Origin: Echinostoma caproni
Taxonomy: Eukaryota > Platyhelminthes > Trematoda > Plagiorchiida > Echinostomatidae
NCBI GenBank assembly: GCA_900618425.1
Contig: UZAN01039372.1
Location: 144,471-208,470 of the forward strand
DNA length: 64,000 nucleotides
Direction of reading: 5' to 3'
Shown: in pieces, positions 36,515 to 48,728 of the stretch
Numbering within the stretch: position 1 is the first letter of the stretch
Layout of the letters: every line of letters begins with the position of its first letter
The notes under the pieces: generated by a model
What the model saw: the letters and a program-made list of their open reading frames with translations, nothing else
Database searches by the model: none
Told to the model about the DNA's origin: nothing
Made by a program: the position numbers and the translations under genes

Positions 36515-39500
36515 TAAGATGCTGGCCACAGCGGATGCGGTGTACACTTATTTGCACAACCCCCTCTGTGTGCCCACCCTACACACACAGACAGACACAC
36601 CGTATCACGAATAATCTCGATGCTCGAATGAGTGAACAAAAAAATATGTGGTCCTGCTGAATCCCAATTTCGGCCACATGATGCAATCGTTTCTAGTAAT
36701 CTGTGATTTTATTTTATTTTCCCAAGACAATTTTATTTCTTAGCAATGAAATGTTACATGGGATTATTGAACTATATTGAGAGGCTTGTTTGCCACTGTG
36801 TTGTTTCGTTTGAAATATCTGGTGTGTCTATCATAAACACAAATTCACCTGAGGTGTTAATTTTTAATCCTCTTTTTTGAGTTAATCAATGCCTTGGGTA
36901 TGATTGAATTGACCGAGGTTCTTCAGGCTACCAAAGCGATATTGGCAGTGCGGCGGTCAGTTCTTTAAACACAAGCTTAGTGCATAAACCAGCAGAGTAT
37001 CGCTGCGGCTACCAATTGGATAACTAGTGGTTGACTGTTTGTGACAAAAGGCTAGATTTTGTTGAAATTGACCATACACCTGGATGATAAAGAATCGCCG
37101 GTATTTAGAAAGAGAACTATCATCATCATGTTGTTTACACTCTCCCATGTAACCTAAATGAAAGAAACGTGTACATGAATTCCTAAAACAGGGAAAATAA
37201 GTACTATGAAGACATTTAATGATTTAACATTTTATTCAGCGCACTTGAGGCAAGTTGAGGTTTGTTTATTTCAAGGTAATCATCCTCAAACAACATTCAC
37301 AAGGGTCGAAATTGACAAAATAACTTCTTATGCGGATAAATAATTTTAATTTTAATGTATCTTCGATCGGAAAGATGAAAACTGACAATGAATGCGATTT
37401 GATCAAAGTGAGTTTGTCGGCAAAGAAGATATTCGGAAAAACGAATATGAATCCTGACCAGATGGACCTTATATCCGAGTTCATTCTACTTTAATGAAGT
37501 TGAAACATCAACTGTCAACATGCGTTTTCTGTTTATTGTTATGGTCCTATTCCAGTATGCCTGGAATTGTGTAATTGCGAATAATTTCCCAAAATGTTTA
37601 CATTGCCACTGTCTATCTGTTTTCACACAGTTCTTTCGCGATTGTACATCATGCCGGATGAATGCTCGTCACGATCAATGAAATTCAAGTGCGGAAATCT
37701 GTGGTGACGCTTATTCTTGTCTAATTCATCATGCTTTTCCATGAAGATGTGAGCGGAACTATAGAGCTAGCTTGTGTCCATCAGTTCCCGCAACACGGAG
37801 CCGCCCAGCGCATCCAGTCTTATCTTGCACGGAAGATCAGGAAGGCAGCGGAAGAACAACAATAATTGAAAAAGTCAAAACAACAAGAGGGTGAACAAAG
37901 CAGCGAGCTGTGAACAGGAGAAGATATACACGCGTATGTATGCGGAGGCGCACTTCTGCATGCTTGTTTGTCTGTGTGTCGGTTACTGGAGATTTGAAAA
38001 GACAAGGTCTCCATCGGCCAAGGTCACTGGAGTGGGAGTGTTTCATTCAACTTTCAGTCGGCTGCATGTTGCCGTTTTCAGTGTTTATCAAACATGGGGG
38101 AAAATTCCGACCGCTAAATATCCTGTCGTTTGCTCAATGTAGAACTATAGACAGACCGCGTTCTCCCGTACACAAATGGAAAGCTGAAACAAACAGGATA
38201 TTTTGCCCCCTACAAATCGACACTTGAGGACAACGGGCGACTCTGAGCCCCTGCTAAAATGGGTGTGCAAAAACGCCGCAGCTTCTCGGTTTCTGTCTTT
38301 GTGTGTGAATGTGTAACCCGCATTTGTCGTATATTGTTCGGGATAGTCTGTTAACAATAACATCATTGTGTGAATTGCTTTTTCTTTCCGTACACAATCA
38401 GAACCCACGTATAGCACGTATCATTCTAATGTCAACAATGTCGCCTAGACAACACACATAGGCACATGAACAATCAGACTGCTTCATTTGAAGAACTCGA
38501 GGATTTGTTGTTCAGTGTTTGGATAAGTCTAACGGGTATTGCAGTAGAAGTTCATATCACCGGACAACTATTAGAACTAGAATACAACTTTTTCCTCGAA
38601 GCACGGGAACACGTTTCGTGAATCTTGTGTAGGAAAATCAATCCCTCGCTACTGAATGGCACGTGAAAGAATCAAACCTCGCAACAAGTAAAATGGTTCA
38701 ATGTATTTTTCTGATAAGAACAGTAAACTTTTCATAGACTACTATCTTCAGGTGAATTTCTTCAATAGACGAAATGCTCCACGTGGAAAATCCCAATAAA
38801 TAATTCTGGAAAAAAGTTCGAATTAGACAGACTTCCTGACTGAAAACAATGAACCTTTTCACAGATATAATTGATGGACAACCTTTAAACTGTTTCAGTT
38901 TGTGCAGACTCATATAAGAACACGGCGTCGGACAATGGACTTAAAATAAGTGCAATTCATAGCTGTTGAGATCACTTATTTTGCAATGTTCTCACTATCC
39001 ACATCTCACTCAGAGGGATAAGTACGGTTTATTTTTTCCGAAACTCCTATTTTCGCATCCTATTTGAAATACCACAAGAAAAGATTTTAACTTTTGTCTA
39101 TGGCTTTACCTATAGGATGCCCATTTTCAGCTGACGTGACCAACATCTAAGATGTGCACTTAATCGTTGCGAACCCTCGTGAAGCGATCTCAAATCTTTA
39201 TAGGTTCTGTTAGGCAGTATTCGTGAATTCTGGCTGAAATTCTTTGAGTATATTTATATTTACTCTTAATGAAGAAGTCTGCACTGGAGGGCAAATGTGC
39301 TTTCAATTCAAAATGCTGAGTCCCAGTTTGATTCAAATGCACTATTATTCGAATAAAGGTAGTTTCGAGGGGAGTTTTGTTCCAACAGTCTCGTCTTCCT
39401 ATTGTGTTCTTTTAATGCGTGAACGGATTTGCAAAGTAGTGCAAGGGCAAGTAGAAGAAGGATGTTCAATTACTATAGTTTTACGTACTCCATAAACTAT

Positions 39501-41005
39501 ACCATTTATACTTGCATTCAAAGCAATATTTCACATTACAAATCTTTATGCACGACTGCGTACAATGAATACCACCGACTAAATGATGTTGTTCGCATTG
39601 TTGTTATCCAATCATATGTGACTGATTTTTGTATACACGTTTATTAGTAAATTTCGACAACTTCATCATATCCGCCATTGCGAACGCAAGAACGGATTTT
39701 ATCACAAATTTAAAATGTCAAATGTCGTTTTGTCATTGGATTGGGACAATCATCACCAGGCGTTAGGTGTTCTTTGAATCTATTCAGTGGAGAGTACGCT
39801 GGCATAAATAGGGATAATTGTGCTGGGAGGAAAGTGTGCAAACATCTTATAACTATCAGCTAGGCGTCAAGTCGATTTACGTTGTCAAACGATATCGGGT
39901 GAATCAAGTGTGTATGTGTATGTGTAGCCTCGCATGCGCACAGACGTAGTCAGTCACTGCAGTGTCTACCATTGGCTGTTCCAACCGATTAATCTTTGTA
40001 AGCTTTCGGTACCTGAACAGACCTCTTCCATTCACCGTGCACAGCCAACCATGTACTCTGTGGAGAGAAATATCACTGAACTATAAACTAAAGTACATGT
40101 CTGATTCCATTTTGCTCTCTATACTTTCGTAGTATTCAAAAACTGTAACGTGCACATATTGCACAATCCCATAAAACCACACAAATTTTCCTAGTACGTT
40201 ACGTGCGTGAGGCAATCAACGAGTTATTTCATTCATCTCGAATCAGTTTGTTTGTACCTTCAATGATTTTGTTGGATTTCTGAAAAGATGATATGCTAGA
40301 TTCGAGTAATTCAGATGCGTTCAAGGCGAGTGATGATTTTCTCTGCTACTCTGTGGTTGTTAAACAAGAAATAACCAATACTGTCTAGATCATGCGTTTG
40401 GCGTTTTTATCTAACAACTACTCTTCCCAACTGCATCTTAATCCACGAATATTATCCCCTCAAACAATGAAGGTGATTAGGTCATCTAGGACGAGATGCG
40501 CGTGCGGAATGGTCAGATATAAACATGAAGTTTATGGGAGTTCACATCAAGTGTGAGATTTACTAAACAATGTTTCATATTAAATTACAATAATAATACC
40601 ACAGATTGAACATTTAGCATAAATCACGAATAAAAGGTGCATTGCGTTAAGTCTACCAGCTGGTAAATATTGGGATCAAATGACCCCTAGAAAGAGAGAT
40701 CATTTCATGGTATGAAAACTGACCAAGAGACCTCAGAGGACGAAGGAATTCACGAGCTCCATTCACGTACTACGGATAAATAAAGTGAGATAATTTAAAA
40801 AAGATCACATAGATGAACTGCCAGAAGCAAAATACTATCAAAGCATGATTATTCAATCTGTAGGTCGAACAGTGATGAAACATTCAAGAACAAATTTCCA
40901 AACATATTAAACAAATTTTTATGAGATGGAAATATTCGTGATAAGCGATAAAGAGCACTGGATAGCTATTTCGTCCTGTTTTTGGCTCGTCAATAGTGTG
41001 TACAT
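36515..41005. other. Unassigned stretch
   Basis: I see no coding exon, RNA gene or recognisable mobile element here. A CA-rich patch near 36575-36600 is the only simple repeat of note. Confidence 0.45.
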
Positions 41006-41010
41006 TTGTG

Positions 41011-41099
41011 TTCCTAGCAGGACTCGAACCGCAAAACTTCGGGTAGGACCCAAGACTGTCAAAAGTATCTAGTGCCTCTTAACAATCGAATGGGCTAAT
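41011..41099 (-). repeat. tRNA-like head of a probable SINE
   Basis: On the minus strand an A-box-like TTAGCCCATTCGATTG (about 41098-41083) is followed at tRNA-like distance by a perfect B box GGTTCGAGTCC (41030-41020). The acceptor ends do not pair well and the middle is longer than in a class I tRNA, so I read it as a SINE head or tRNA relic and not as a gene. No second copy is visible in the window. Confidence 0.45.
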
Positions 41100-41104
41100 C
41101 CATG

Positions 41105-42715
41105 CTTGCTACCCTAAAAAAGAATTAAACGAATCTTTTCAACCTACATTTCACGAAACATTCATCAATAATTTTTCAGGTTTCATGTAGAACGATACAA
41201 TATTGTCAATGTGCAACTGATCTTTTATTGATTCAATGTGGAATCGAAGCGGCAACTCTCAGCTTACACTTTTTAAGTCCATCGAACTCGTGAAGAATGC
41301 ATACGCTTCTCTATATGTAAGAAAATCAGGATTTAAAAAAATGTGCCATCAATGTTCCGATTATTTAGACTAAAAACAAAATGTACAATGTTGCACAACT
41401 AGTTGTTCGACAAACATTGCATTCGGAGTTCACAACCAATTTTGTAATTAAAACCTCATATAGGCTACAGTTGTTATCATTTCTTGCTTTCCTGAGGAAA
41501 CAATAAATTTGCTTTCACCAGATGGATCCTTTGAATTCAATACGTACTCTCTAAAGTCATTCGGTCACCAAACACAAACATAATTATGAAAGGGTTGAAA
41601 AGTCTTTCGGTGTTGAAAGTTTCAGTAAATGCATTGTTTGGTTTCATATCATAAAGTTTAAAAGAATTGGTCCGTCTAGTTGAATGACTTAGAACCTTGT
41701 GACCTATTTCATAAAGAGTTTCACACAGAATGCATGAAACACTTATGCGATCTGAATTGGTTTCAAGGAATAGCCAACAGTTTAGGCTCCTTCAGCAAAC
41801 CGATTGATAGACCGATTAACAGCAAGCGAAAACATTATTTTCGCTGATTTATTCAGATGAATCCAGAGTGGAACCAAAGTGGGTACGTTCTAGGTTGCGT
41901 TTATGCCGCGATGTCATGAATAACCGGGGGTTTTGGAACTTGAGCTCATTGACTTTATTCAATGTAAACTTATATGACTTAAGGGAAAACCTGATGATGT
42001 AACAAATAATTTGGAATATGTTGAACAGATATTTTCCTTTAAGCAACAAAACCGATTCGGTTTGAGTCTGTGCAATGTATCGGCGATTGATATTTATAAG
42101 ATATATTTCCTCTCGATTTAGCATAGATAACGTTAATAAACTACTCATTGAAATAAACTTGCATATTTAGTGAAGTGTGTCCCTGTTTTAATCCCACACA
42201 AACAGTAAAACTACTACAACCACTCCAACAACCATCAATGCTATCAGTACTATTAAGACAACTAATATTTCTATTTTTACTCGTTCCACCATTTTTTCTT
42301 CATTCGCTACTACTAACGTTACTAATACGCATACTTCCGTGGTCCTCAATAAATCCCCTAATTCAATGTTTTCCTGATTGACAGTATAGTAACCAGCCGT
42401 ATTTGGGCATGTTCACCCAAGAATCCGCTGATCACGCTATGTTAAATGACTGACGGTTCTTCGTTTCGCGACTGAATGGAACACAGATTATTCTATAGAG
42501 TGAATGTTGGAAACGACTCATTTGAAAGTAAATAGCTCTTACTAATCCTTTCAAAATGGTGGAGAGGATGGGAATTCGATTCACAAAAGACGACGGTTCT
42601 GACGTTTGTTTACGATGATCTCGCTAGTTACTTTTAAAAGGATAGAAGAATGTAATTTTTCACATATTTGCCAGCAGTGGTTCATGGTTATTCCCACATT
42701 TGTCTAACTATGTTT
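41105..42715. other. Unassigned stretch
   Basis: Very AT-rich sequence. No coding frame or repeat could be supported. Confidence 0.45.
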
Positions 42716-42719
42716 GCAG

Positions 42720-42884
42720 AAGACAGTCAAAGTCAAAATGACAAAGTCTACCAGAGAGGCAGAAAGAAAAGACATCATTCTGTGTTTCATTCCTGCACAA
42801 CCAATGTGTCTCATATCTGTCAAGAATTTATTCATTTAGGGAAGCACGTACAACACGGTATATCAATACATAGGTCCATTGCAG
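42720..42884 (+). CDS. Candidate internal exon, function unknown
   Basis: An acceptor (GTCTAACTATGTTTGCAG|A, ending at 42719) opens a frame that stays open to a stop at 43001-43003. A possible donor GCAG|GTGGCT after 42884 would give a 165-base exon, phase 1 at both ends. The peptide is basic and histidine-rich (for example YQRGRKKRHHSVFHSC and HICQEFIHLGKHVQHG), with no recognised domain. The donor is weak (GTGG at the start of the intron). I list it because its phase agrees with the flanking candidates at 31387-31512 and 43764-43939. Confidence 0.18.
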
Positions 42885-43763
42885 GTGGCTCGATTTTGTT
42901 GCGTATCAGCTGGGAAGACAAGAGGCACGAACCAAACCCACACTGTTCTTCGGAGGAGGTTCTTGCATTAAGGATCATGCAGTTCTTCCACCAGACACCA
43001 TAAAACAAATGCAGAGAATAAACATAATTCGACTAAAGTGATGATTGAATAAGTAAGGGAATTCACAAATAGGGAGACAAGCACTGTTTATGTACCGTTA
43101 AATATTGTTGATAGGGTATTCGACAAACTTATGTTTAGATGTCTGTCACTGGCCAATGCAAATCTTGAATTGTTTAGCTAATTGCGTTACTTCTGTTGGG
43201 TTTAGTTCTTCCGACCATTTTGATGCTGTATTCACTGCTTGTCGACAATAGTGAAAAAACAAGCTTGTCTCTTGGATTGAGCTAATCGCAATCTGTTCGA
43301 AGAGCCCTCTATCGATAATCCGTCTTCCACCGCTAGAATGTGTTGAGTGCTTTCGTTGAGTCGAGTGATGATCTAGTACAACAAAACGAGTAATTAAACG
43401 AGTCAGAAATGATCTATTCCAATTTAATCGAATTTATTTCATTGAAAACTTTCTTCGACACATTTAAAAGAAATCTAATGGAATGTAAGGCAACTTCCTC
43501 CAAATTCGTGGTCGTGACCACCAATCCTGTAGGTTCATCGCGCACGAGGTGTTAGTTCACATTGTAACCAGTAATCTCAGTAGTATTTGTGTCAGTCAAA
43601 ACCAAATAGAAAAAAGCAATAGTTATTCATCTGTTCTACTTTGTTTTGATGATGCCAACGTTCTTTTCTTGTCGATACGTTCCGTAGTTGGATATATCAT
43701 TGACCCAAAAAGCTTGCATTGTTATTACTCTTCAAATGCCACTGTTTGCTATCTTTGTTTCAG

Positions 43764-44004
43764 TAGCTACGAGATTATCCAGTCAGACCCCAAAAAGAAC
43801 AGCTGTCATGTATAAACATGTCGAACAGTTGGTTCCAATTACGCTGTTTTCGATAGACAAACATTACCCACCGCTTCCATCACCCTCATCTTCCCTCGTT
43901 CAACAAAAACCCATGTCACCGGGCTCTCAAACACAATAACCAAAGTCGAAAGAGAACTGCATGAACTGGCATCTAAACATCCCGCTTATGGGTTTAACAA
44001 TAAA
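43764..44004 (+). CDS. Candidate 3'-terminal exon with Pro/Ser-rich tail and polyA signal
   Basis: A strong acceptor (TTTGCTATCTTTGTTTCAG ending at 43763) opens a phase-1 frame: ATRLSSQTPKRTAVMYKHVE, QLVPITLFSIDKHYPPLP, then SPSSSLVQQKPMSPGSQTQ, and TAA at 43937-43939. An AATAAA follows at 43999-44004. The proline- and serine-rich end looks like a cytoplasmic tail or a disordered C-terminus. It has no recognised domain. It would accept a splice from any phase-1 exon, including 31512 or 42884. A chance open frame cannot be excluded, since it is only 58 codons. Confidence 0.32.
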
Positions 44005-44009
44005 TCAAC

Positions 44010-45955
44010 TCTGTCTCGTGTGAAGAGCAATTATTCGATAGCATCTACCGTCGTCTTCCACGACTGTAATTGTGCCTTTAGAATATTCTTCATTTTCTGT
44101 GCCGCTTACTTTCTCTCCCACCAAGTCTGTCTTAGAAACAGCGATGGATCAATTTTGCTAGCCAAATCCAAGTCTAAGAAATAATATATGACAAAATCAG
44201 TGTTTCAATGACATGGAAAAATTACAATCCAATGTGAGTATGTTTCTGTTTGTTTACGGTTGCGCTTTACCAGCGGCGAATATGATTTATCTTGATAACT
44301 ACTAGTACCAGTGTATAAATAACCTTCGTTCTGCGTTTTACGAACTCAGCATATTTTCCCAAACGTTGTGTCAAACTTCATTTCAGATTGAACAAAAAGA
44401 CATTAGCGTTTGATAAAACCTGACTGTTATTCATTTACCAATGCAATTTGTTATCGGGAAGTAATCAACAATCATCTTACATCAGTCTGGACGGAACGTC
44501 TTCCTTTTCAAAATATTCATTTATTTGAGCATTAGTAAATATCAATTACCAAATAAGATCATGTGAATTAACCCTGACAGTCAGAGTTTTAGTACATGTC
44601 CTGCTCCGTTTTTAATAACATTCAAACGGAGGTTACACATGTTTGCCCATTGCACAACGATACGGTCTGAGGTTCAACTCGGCAACAAACTGTGGACCGG
44701 GTACTTACAACTGGGAACTTGTGGCTGTCCATTTGACCAGCACATGCAAGTTGCACGTTCGTGCGAAAGAACAGAACGTGATGATTGTGTAACCAATGAA
44801 GATTGGGGGGTTGTTGATGGACAATATTATTCATTCACCCAATATTAATTTATTTCTCCAGCGAGTTGCAGCCTGAGTCTAAACGGTACAGCACACGCTA
44901 TCAATCAAACAAACACCAATTTCGGCTTTTAGTGACTTTTAGCTAATGTGCATGCAAAAAATATTTCCGTTGGTGATTTGAACCCCGAAGAGAAGACTTA
45001 TGTGAAGAACAGCGCAACTTGTTCCTATAAGGTCTGTGTTCGTCCCGTCAATAGTATATATTCTATCATGCTCGACTGCCACAGCTCTTGGCCAGTGCTC
45101 ATCGGTACCGGATGCTGATCGACATTTCAGGTCAAACATCTCAACAAGCGCTTGCTCTATCTGTATGAACACACCGTATTGGAAATTAGATAAATCAGAT
45201 GTGGAAGGATTATTGTTTATCTGGTAGCAATCTATAACGGCGAATCAGACCGATCATCGGGAGATACACACATTCATCTGTGTTTGAAAGGGAGCTGAAC
45301 GCACTGTTACCTAGGACACGTTGTCGATCAGCCGCTTCCTTCCGCAAACCCAATGATATTTTCTGTACAACTTACAATTCAGTAACAAAATAACATTATG
45401 GAAATATAATTGAAAAAGGAAATTTGATCAGTTAGGAACAGTTTGTTCAATAGTCTTCGGAAAAATACTTTTGAATAGTTTAATTCCTGGCCAATAAAAA
45501 AATCAATAACGAAACTTTAAACTAAAACTTGCTGATCGTGAAATATTCCCATAGATGCCTTAGACCCGAGAGTAAATGTGAATAAATTTCTTCGGGATAT
45601 ATAATTTGAGACATTCCCGTATATAGTTCGATGATATAATAGGATAGTATACAGCGCAAGTTGGTATCTAGTTAATATGTAAGTGAGCAACATGTTCGAT
45701 TGATAAGAAACTACGGGGTTACAGTGTATAAATGGGCAAAAGCAGAGCAAAAGTGTGTGCACTGTATAAGATATGAAAGGTATTAGTCAGGTACGAATAA
45801 AACAAGTGCAAAAGTGTGAACAAAAAGTCAATAACCGAGGAACGGGAAGAGAATGGAAAGAAGTGACACATGAAAATCTGGGACAACCGTTTTCATGGTT
45901 ATGGAAACGGCACTGCTTTAATCAGGGTGAATTTCCTTCAAAGCTCCAGCTTCTT
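44010..45955. other. Unassigned stretch
   Basis: No gene is supported. Short overlapping frames on both strands at 44622-45227 are somewhat richer in G+C than their surroundings but carry no known motif. A B-box-like run on the minus strand near 44980 lacks an A box. Confidence 0.4.
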
Positions 45956-45962
45956 AATCATA

Positions 45963-46025
45963 ACCGAGGCTACTGAACTTTTCACAATCGACATACAAAC
46001 TTCAAATCTACCAAACAACTATTTG
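45963..46025 (+). repeat. 5'-truncated copy of the short tRNA-SINE
   Basis: Sixty-three bases match 23553-23491 (reverse strand) with three mismatches. The match starts at ACCGAGGC, the 3' side of the acceptor stem, and ends at ATTTG, the terminus shared by all copies. The tRNA-like head is missing or unrecognisable. Confidence 0.78.
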
Positions 46026-46029
46026 ATTA

Positions 46030-48210
46030 ATCATAATTGCTTGGGATTCAGCAATTGTGAGGATCTTCTTACGAAATCCTTCCGATTGGTTCTTGGGTGC
46101 TACTTCTACCAATGTGAATGTAAGCCAGTATATATGATTCTCCCTTAGGGGTCTTCACGGGGAGTACACCCTCGGTCGCGCAGATCCGATGAAGTAGATT
46201 GCTGTATAAAACAACCTAATTAAAGTCAACCGAACGTACGCGCTGACGATTACGATGGTTGTGTGTATGCGTTGCGAGATTGTGAAACTGGCTTGTTGAC
46301 GGTAATCACGTTTGACGTAACGGCATATATTTTATGTGTGTGGAATATATTCAATAAAAGTGCAAATAGTTCCCAACTCCAGTGAAGCATAATTCACGTT
46401 AACGTTTTTTCAGTGTATACTTTTAATCCTTTTAATACTTTTAATGTTCAATAGGTCTTTGGCGATTTCCCACATCACTAGTTTGGAACACATTTCACCA
46501 AAACGTTTGGAAAATTACTCGATAGAGAAATAAATCAAGCAGTATTGGGGATTACATCTGACATGGTCAATAAATTGGATGAAGCATGTGAAGAAACTTT
46601 TTCCAGTCGATGTGCAAGCGGTTTCGATCCCAAATTCGCCCTATGAATCGGAATGAGTGTGTTCTTAATGCTTGAATAATTGCCTGCGATACAACACGAC
46701 GGATGTTCCAGGCCAGCATTGCAATATCCAACTTTGCTCCTGATGACATCCAAGTTTCAACTTAAATCTTCGCTAGCGCTTTATTTTTATCACTTATGTT
46801 AGGTAATCACTGTCCGTGCCTCCAAATTCAAAATATTGTTTGTACAAAATAATCGTTTCCATAAATGAAAATGATTAAAAATCCCAGTGTTCTTGCTTTT
46901 CAACGCTTTATTGATATTTGGTGAATTGCTCCTTGTGACGGCGAAGCGTGAATCCTGTCTAGTATTGTTGCTGTTCCCACATTCCAAAGTGATGAACTAC
47001 GACGCTCATCTAACGTTACCGATATGAGTGTGAATGCAATATGAGATCATCCTTTGGAAACCAATGAACGATCTATTGGAACTCCAATTAATCAAAACTA
47101 AATTCCAGTTGATATAACAATTCCGTCTGGTTCCTTACCAATAAAAGTGAATTCAATGAAAGTAGAGTTTCCTGAACATTTAAACGGTTCGGAATACTTC
47201 GCATTCGACAGAGTTGCGATCAAAACCATGTCCAACAACAAGTTTTGCGTAAAAGTTTATGCATGTTTTCACTCAAAGGGCCGTGGTTTTGTCCAACGAA
47301 TATGATTACTTTGCCTGAGCTGAAAGCATCTTTTCTCAATCAGTGACGACTATAATTGATGCCATTGATTCTCTGAACGTTGATGATTTCTTTGTGAATA
47401 ATCGGGAAGGTGGAGTTCTCCCACACAGCTTTTATTTCCTTCCCGAATCACGTGAGCGTTCTCCATCTTGGTTATTTTTCTTCAATGAAGCGTTAAGGCT
47501 AACGTTTTTATGATGTTAAAAACTATTTGTGAAGCCATGTGCGTTCGTTGAATTGTGAGAAAGAGGGAGAGAGAGAAAGTAAGAAACCACTCTTCATTTA
47601 TAGAAGAGTTCCGTAGTGAGGAAAAAGACAAAACTTTTCACGTTTTTGATTTCACTATTCAAGTAAAATCAGCTAACAAGGACCTATTGTTGGTAACATA
47701 TAGCCCTCGTTTGGTTGGGTTGGTTCTCAGTTGCCATATCAATATAAGGTTGAACCATACATCCGTATTCCTTAATTTAACCTATAATTATTTATCACAC
47801 GCTGATACAATGTTGAGGAAGGGGGAAACGGTCAAACAAAGGACTCTAGTACAACATACAAAAATGAGCAAACTCAGGCACCTGTTGTGGGATTCGGACA
47901 TGTGCCATCCGGGGCGATGCGTTGGTGATCTTTACCGCTTGATCACCGCGGTCTACCACACACACACACGAGATAAGATAAAAACAAAAGTTTAAAAGAG
48001 TGACTAATCTGAGAACAGATGAAGTATGCCACTCCGCGTGCTTGAACATCCAGCTCGATTATCAACTAAGCACAAACGCCGCTGTGGACCGGGACGCAAA
48101 ATGAAGTTGCGACAATAGAACAAATTCCGTTTGCAGTAGCATTAGTGGTAGTAGCAGTAGCAGTATTGGTATGGGTATCCAAAAGGTGCTTCGCACCCCC
48201 CCCCCCCCCC
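46030..48210. other. Mostly unassigned; protein-like minus-strand patch at 46567-46749 and candidate exon near 47139
   Basis: At 46567-46749 two of the three minus-strand frames are open together. One reads AKLDIAMLAWNIRRVVSQAI and ends WKKFLHMLHPIY before a stop. It may be an eroded repeat or exon of unknown type. A GA tract lies at about 47559-47578. The stretch ends in a run of 16 C at 48195-48210 that borders an assembly gap. Confidence 0.35.
47139..47229 (-). CDS. Candidate first coding exon, weak
   Basis: On the minus strand an ATG at 47229 opens 30 codons that end in phase 1 at a donor TATTG|GTAAGG (47139/47138). The peptide begins MVLIATLSNAKYSEPF and contains one cysteine. The N-terminus is mildly hydrophobic but too short to call a signal peptide. 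There is no homology and no promoter evidence. I list it only because of the good donor. Confidence 0.12.
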
Positions 48211-48728
48211 NNNNNNNNNNNNNNNNNNNNNNNNNNNNNNNNNNNNNNNNNNNNNNNNNNNNNNNNNNNNNNNNNNNNNNNNNNNNNNNNNNNNNNNNNN
48301 NNNNNNNNNNNNNNNNNNNNNNNNNNNNNNNNNNNNNNNNNNNNNNNNNNNNNNNNNNNNNNNNNNNNNNNNNNNNNNNNNNNNNNNNNNNNNNNNNNNN
48401 NNNNNNNNNNNNNNNNNNNNNNNNNNNNNNNNNNNNNNNNNNNNNNNNNNNNNNNNNNNNNNNNNNNNNNNNNNNNNNNNNNNNNNNNNNNNNNNNNNNN
48501 NNNNNNNNNNNNNNNNNNNNNNNNNNNNNNNNNNNNNNNNNNNNNNNNNNNNNNNNNNNNNNNNNNNNNNNNNNNNNNNNNNNNNNNNNNNNNNNNNNNN
48601 NNNNNNNNNNNNNNNNNNNNNNNNNNNNNNNNNNNNNNNNNNNNNNNNNNNNNNNNNNNNNNNNNNNNNNNNNNNNNNNNNNNNNNNNNNNNNNNNNNNN
48701 NNNNNNNNNNNNNNNNNNNNNNNNNNNN
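48211..48728. other. Assembly gap (518 N)
   Basis: A run of N immediately after a homopolymer of 16 C. Apparent long open frames across it are artefacts. Confidence 0.99.

Noticed and set aside
25820..37050. Similar short runs CAGTCAACAACTGGTTA (minus, near 25846) and CAGTCAACCACTAGTTA (minus, near 37034)
   Set aside because: The likeness covers only about 20-25 bases and does not extend, so chance is as likely as a shared repeat.
44965..44990. Minus-strand B-box-like GGGTTCAAATCAC
   Set aside because: No A box and no tRNA-like folding around it.
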